A stretch of DNA of 5,989 nucleotides from Oxalobacteraceae bacterium (lineage in GTDB: Bacteria; Pseudomonadota; Gammaproteobacteria; Burkholderiales; Burkholderiaceae_D). Under the pieces are notes generated by a model. It searched no databases. It was not told where the DNA came from and was given only the letters and a program-made list of their open reading frames with translations. Where the stretch lies: contig CANGFL010000095.1 in the NCBI GenBank assembly GCA_947453015.1, positions 1 to 5,989 of the forward strand, written 5' to 3'. Below, one piece after another: positions 5,187 to 5,989 of the stretch. A program made the translations under genes and the position numbers. Within the stretch, counting starts at the first letter, position 1, and every line of letters begins with the position of its first letter.

Positions 5187-5989
5187 TACTCTGATCCATA
5201 CACAGGCGCACTGCCAGTGTAGTTTTCAAATTTTGTGTACTGACCCAAAAAGGTCATGCGAACACTGCCAATAGGACCATTACGCTGCTTACCAATAATG
5301 ATTTCAGCCATACCTTTTTCAGGTGAATCTGGGTTGTACACTTCATCACGATAAATAAACAAAATTAAATCGGCATCTTGCTCAATAGCGCCCGACTCTC
5401 GCAGATCCGACATCACCGGACGTTTATTCGGCCGCTGCTCCAATGAACGATTCAGCTGCGATAAAGCGATCACTGGGCAATTCAATTCTTTGGCCAAGCC
5501 TTTTAAGTTTCGCGAAATTTCAGAAATCTCTGTCGCCCTATTTTCACCCGGTGAATTGGCTGACATGAGCTGGAGGTAATCGACAATGATCAAACCTAAT
5601 TTTCCGCATTGTCGCGCGAGCCGACGCGAGCGTGCGCGCAATTCTATCGATGACAATGCTGGCGTTTCATCGATGAAAATTTGAGCGTCGTTCATTTTCT
5701 GAATCGCGTGTGTCAAACGCGGCCAATCTTCATCGTTCAAGCGACCTGTTCGCAAACGATGTTGATCGAGGCGACCTACCGAACCCAGCATACGCATAGC
5801 TAACTGCGAGCCACCCATCTCCATCGAAAAAATAGCGACAGGCAAACCACTATCGGTGGATACATGTTCGCCAATATTTACCGAGAATGCCGTTTTACCC
5901 ATCGAAGGTCGACCGGCCACGATGATTAAATCACCTGGCTGCAAACCTGATGTCATGCGATCAAGATCAACAAATCCTGTGGGCACGCC
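5186..5989 (-). CDS. dnaB: Replicative DNA helicase DnaB, C-terminal 267 residues (partial)
   Basis: This is the hexameric 5'-3' helicase that unwinds DNA at the replication fork. The visible part is the RecA-like ATPase half; the N-terminal domain and linker lie past the right edge. Numbering from the first visible residue: GVPTGFVDLDRMTSGLQPGD (1-20), Walker A GRPSMGKT (26-33), the catalytic-glutamate region FSMEM (54-58), Walker B LIIVDYLQLM (133-142), ALSQLNRSLE (175-184), DLRESGAIEQDADLILF (195-211) and the arginine-finger region GKQRNGP (233-239). The gene ends with TAA at 5188-5186. A GTG at 5986 is an internal Val codon, not the start. The domain is continuous, so no intein interrupts the usual P-loop insertion site. 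RLDQHRLRTGRLNDEDWPRL and nearby stretches read as betaproteobacterial. It is upstream of DUF47-pit on the same strand. Confidence 0.97.
   Translation of the reverse strand, partial: GVPTGFVDLDRMTSGLQPGDLIIVAGRPSMGKTAFSVNIGEHVSTDSGLPVAIFSMEMGGSQLAMRMLGSVGRLDQHRLRTGRLNDEDWPRLTHAIQKMNDAQIFIDETPALSSIELRARSRRLARQCGKLGLIIVDYLQLMSANSPGENRATEISEISRNLKGLAKELNCPVIALSQLNRSLEQRPNKRPVMSDLRESGAIEQDADLILFIYRDEVYNPDSPEKGMAEIIIGKQRNGPIGSVRMTFLGQYTKFENYTGSAPVYGSE

Noticed and set aside
5890..5915. Possible intein at the DnaB P-loop
   Set aside because: The Walker A motif GRPSMGKT and its flanks are continuous, with no insertion.
5984..5986. GTG as the start of a separate short helicase-like protein
   Set aside because: The preceding codon continues the DnaB reading (GVPTGF), so this is an internal valine of a gene cut by the window edge.
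1..5989. Mobile element, defence system, CRISPR array, tRNA or other undescribed system
   Set aside because: Every large open region belongs to a recognisable household family and the gaps are all under 160 bp. I saw no terminal repeats, spaced repeats or cloverleaf.

Overview
The window looks like ordinary chromosomal sequence of a betaproteobacterium with moderate G+C. The basis is protein similarity recalled from family knowledge: the DnaB C-terminal half, the DUF47/Pit pair, the long PIN-PhoH protein and the one-cysteine Bcp all read like betaproteobacterial versions. A low- to mid-G+C lineage such as a Methylophilales or Nitrosomonadales relative, or Polynucleobacter, is possible, but I cannot fix the genus. 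I see no insertion sequence, phage gene, CRISPR array, tRNA or rRNA, and no composition break.

Layout, left to right. The 5' half of alaA (glutamate-pyruvate aminotransferase) runs leftward off the window from a GTG at 582. A 138-bp divergent intergenic region follows. Rightward come a small Mth938-like (DUF498-type) gene at 721-1104 and, 21 bp later, a one-cysteine peroxiredoxin of the Bcp/PrxQ family (1126-1602, TTG start). This pair ends at a strong two-part rho-independent terminator (1643-1698). Next, still rightward, is a 550-residue PIN-PhoH protein (1760-3412) with a basic, proline-rich N-terminal tail. It converges on a leftward cluster made up of a PiT-family phosphate permease (4491-3484), its DUF47/PhoU-like partner (5149-4523) and the C-terminal 267 residues of the replicative helicase DnaB (5989-5186), which enters from the right edge. 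No gap between genes exceeds 160 bp.

Functionally, DUF47 and Pit form a recognised phosphate-transport pair, with 31 bp between the DUF47 stop and the Pit start. The Mth938-like gene and bcp form a likely two-gene operon, which gives the uncharacterised protein a possible link to redox or stress biology. PhoH lies next to phosphate genes, but its family role is ATP- and RNA-linked rather than proven phosphate control, and no Pho box is evident upstream of it or of DUF47.

I found no convincing new biological system. The observations listed are modest: the PhoH tail, the cysteine content of Bcp, the TTG start overlapping a two-codon reading frame, inverted repeats spanning both convergent stop codons, and the conserved but unexplained Mth938-like gene.
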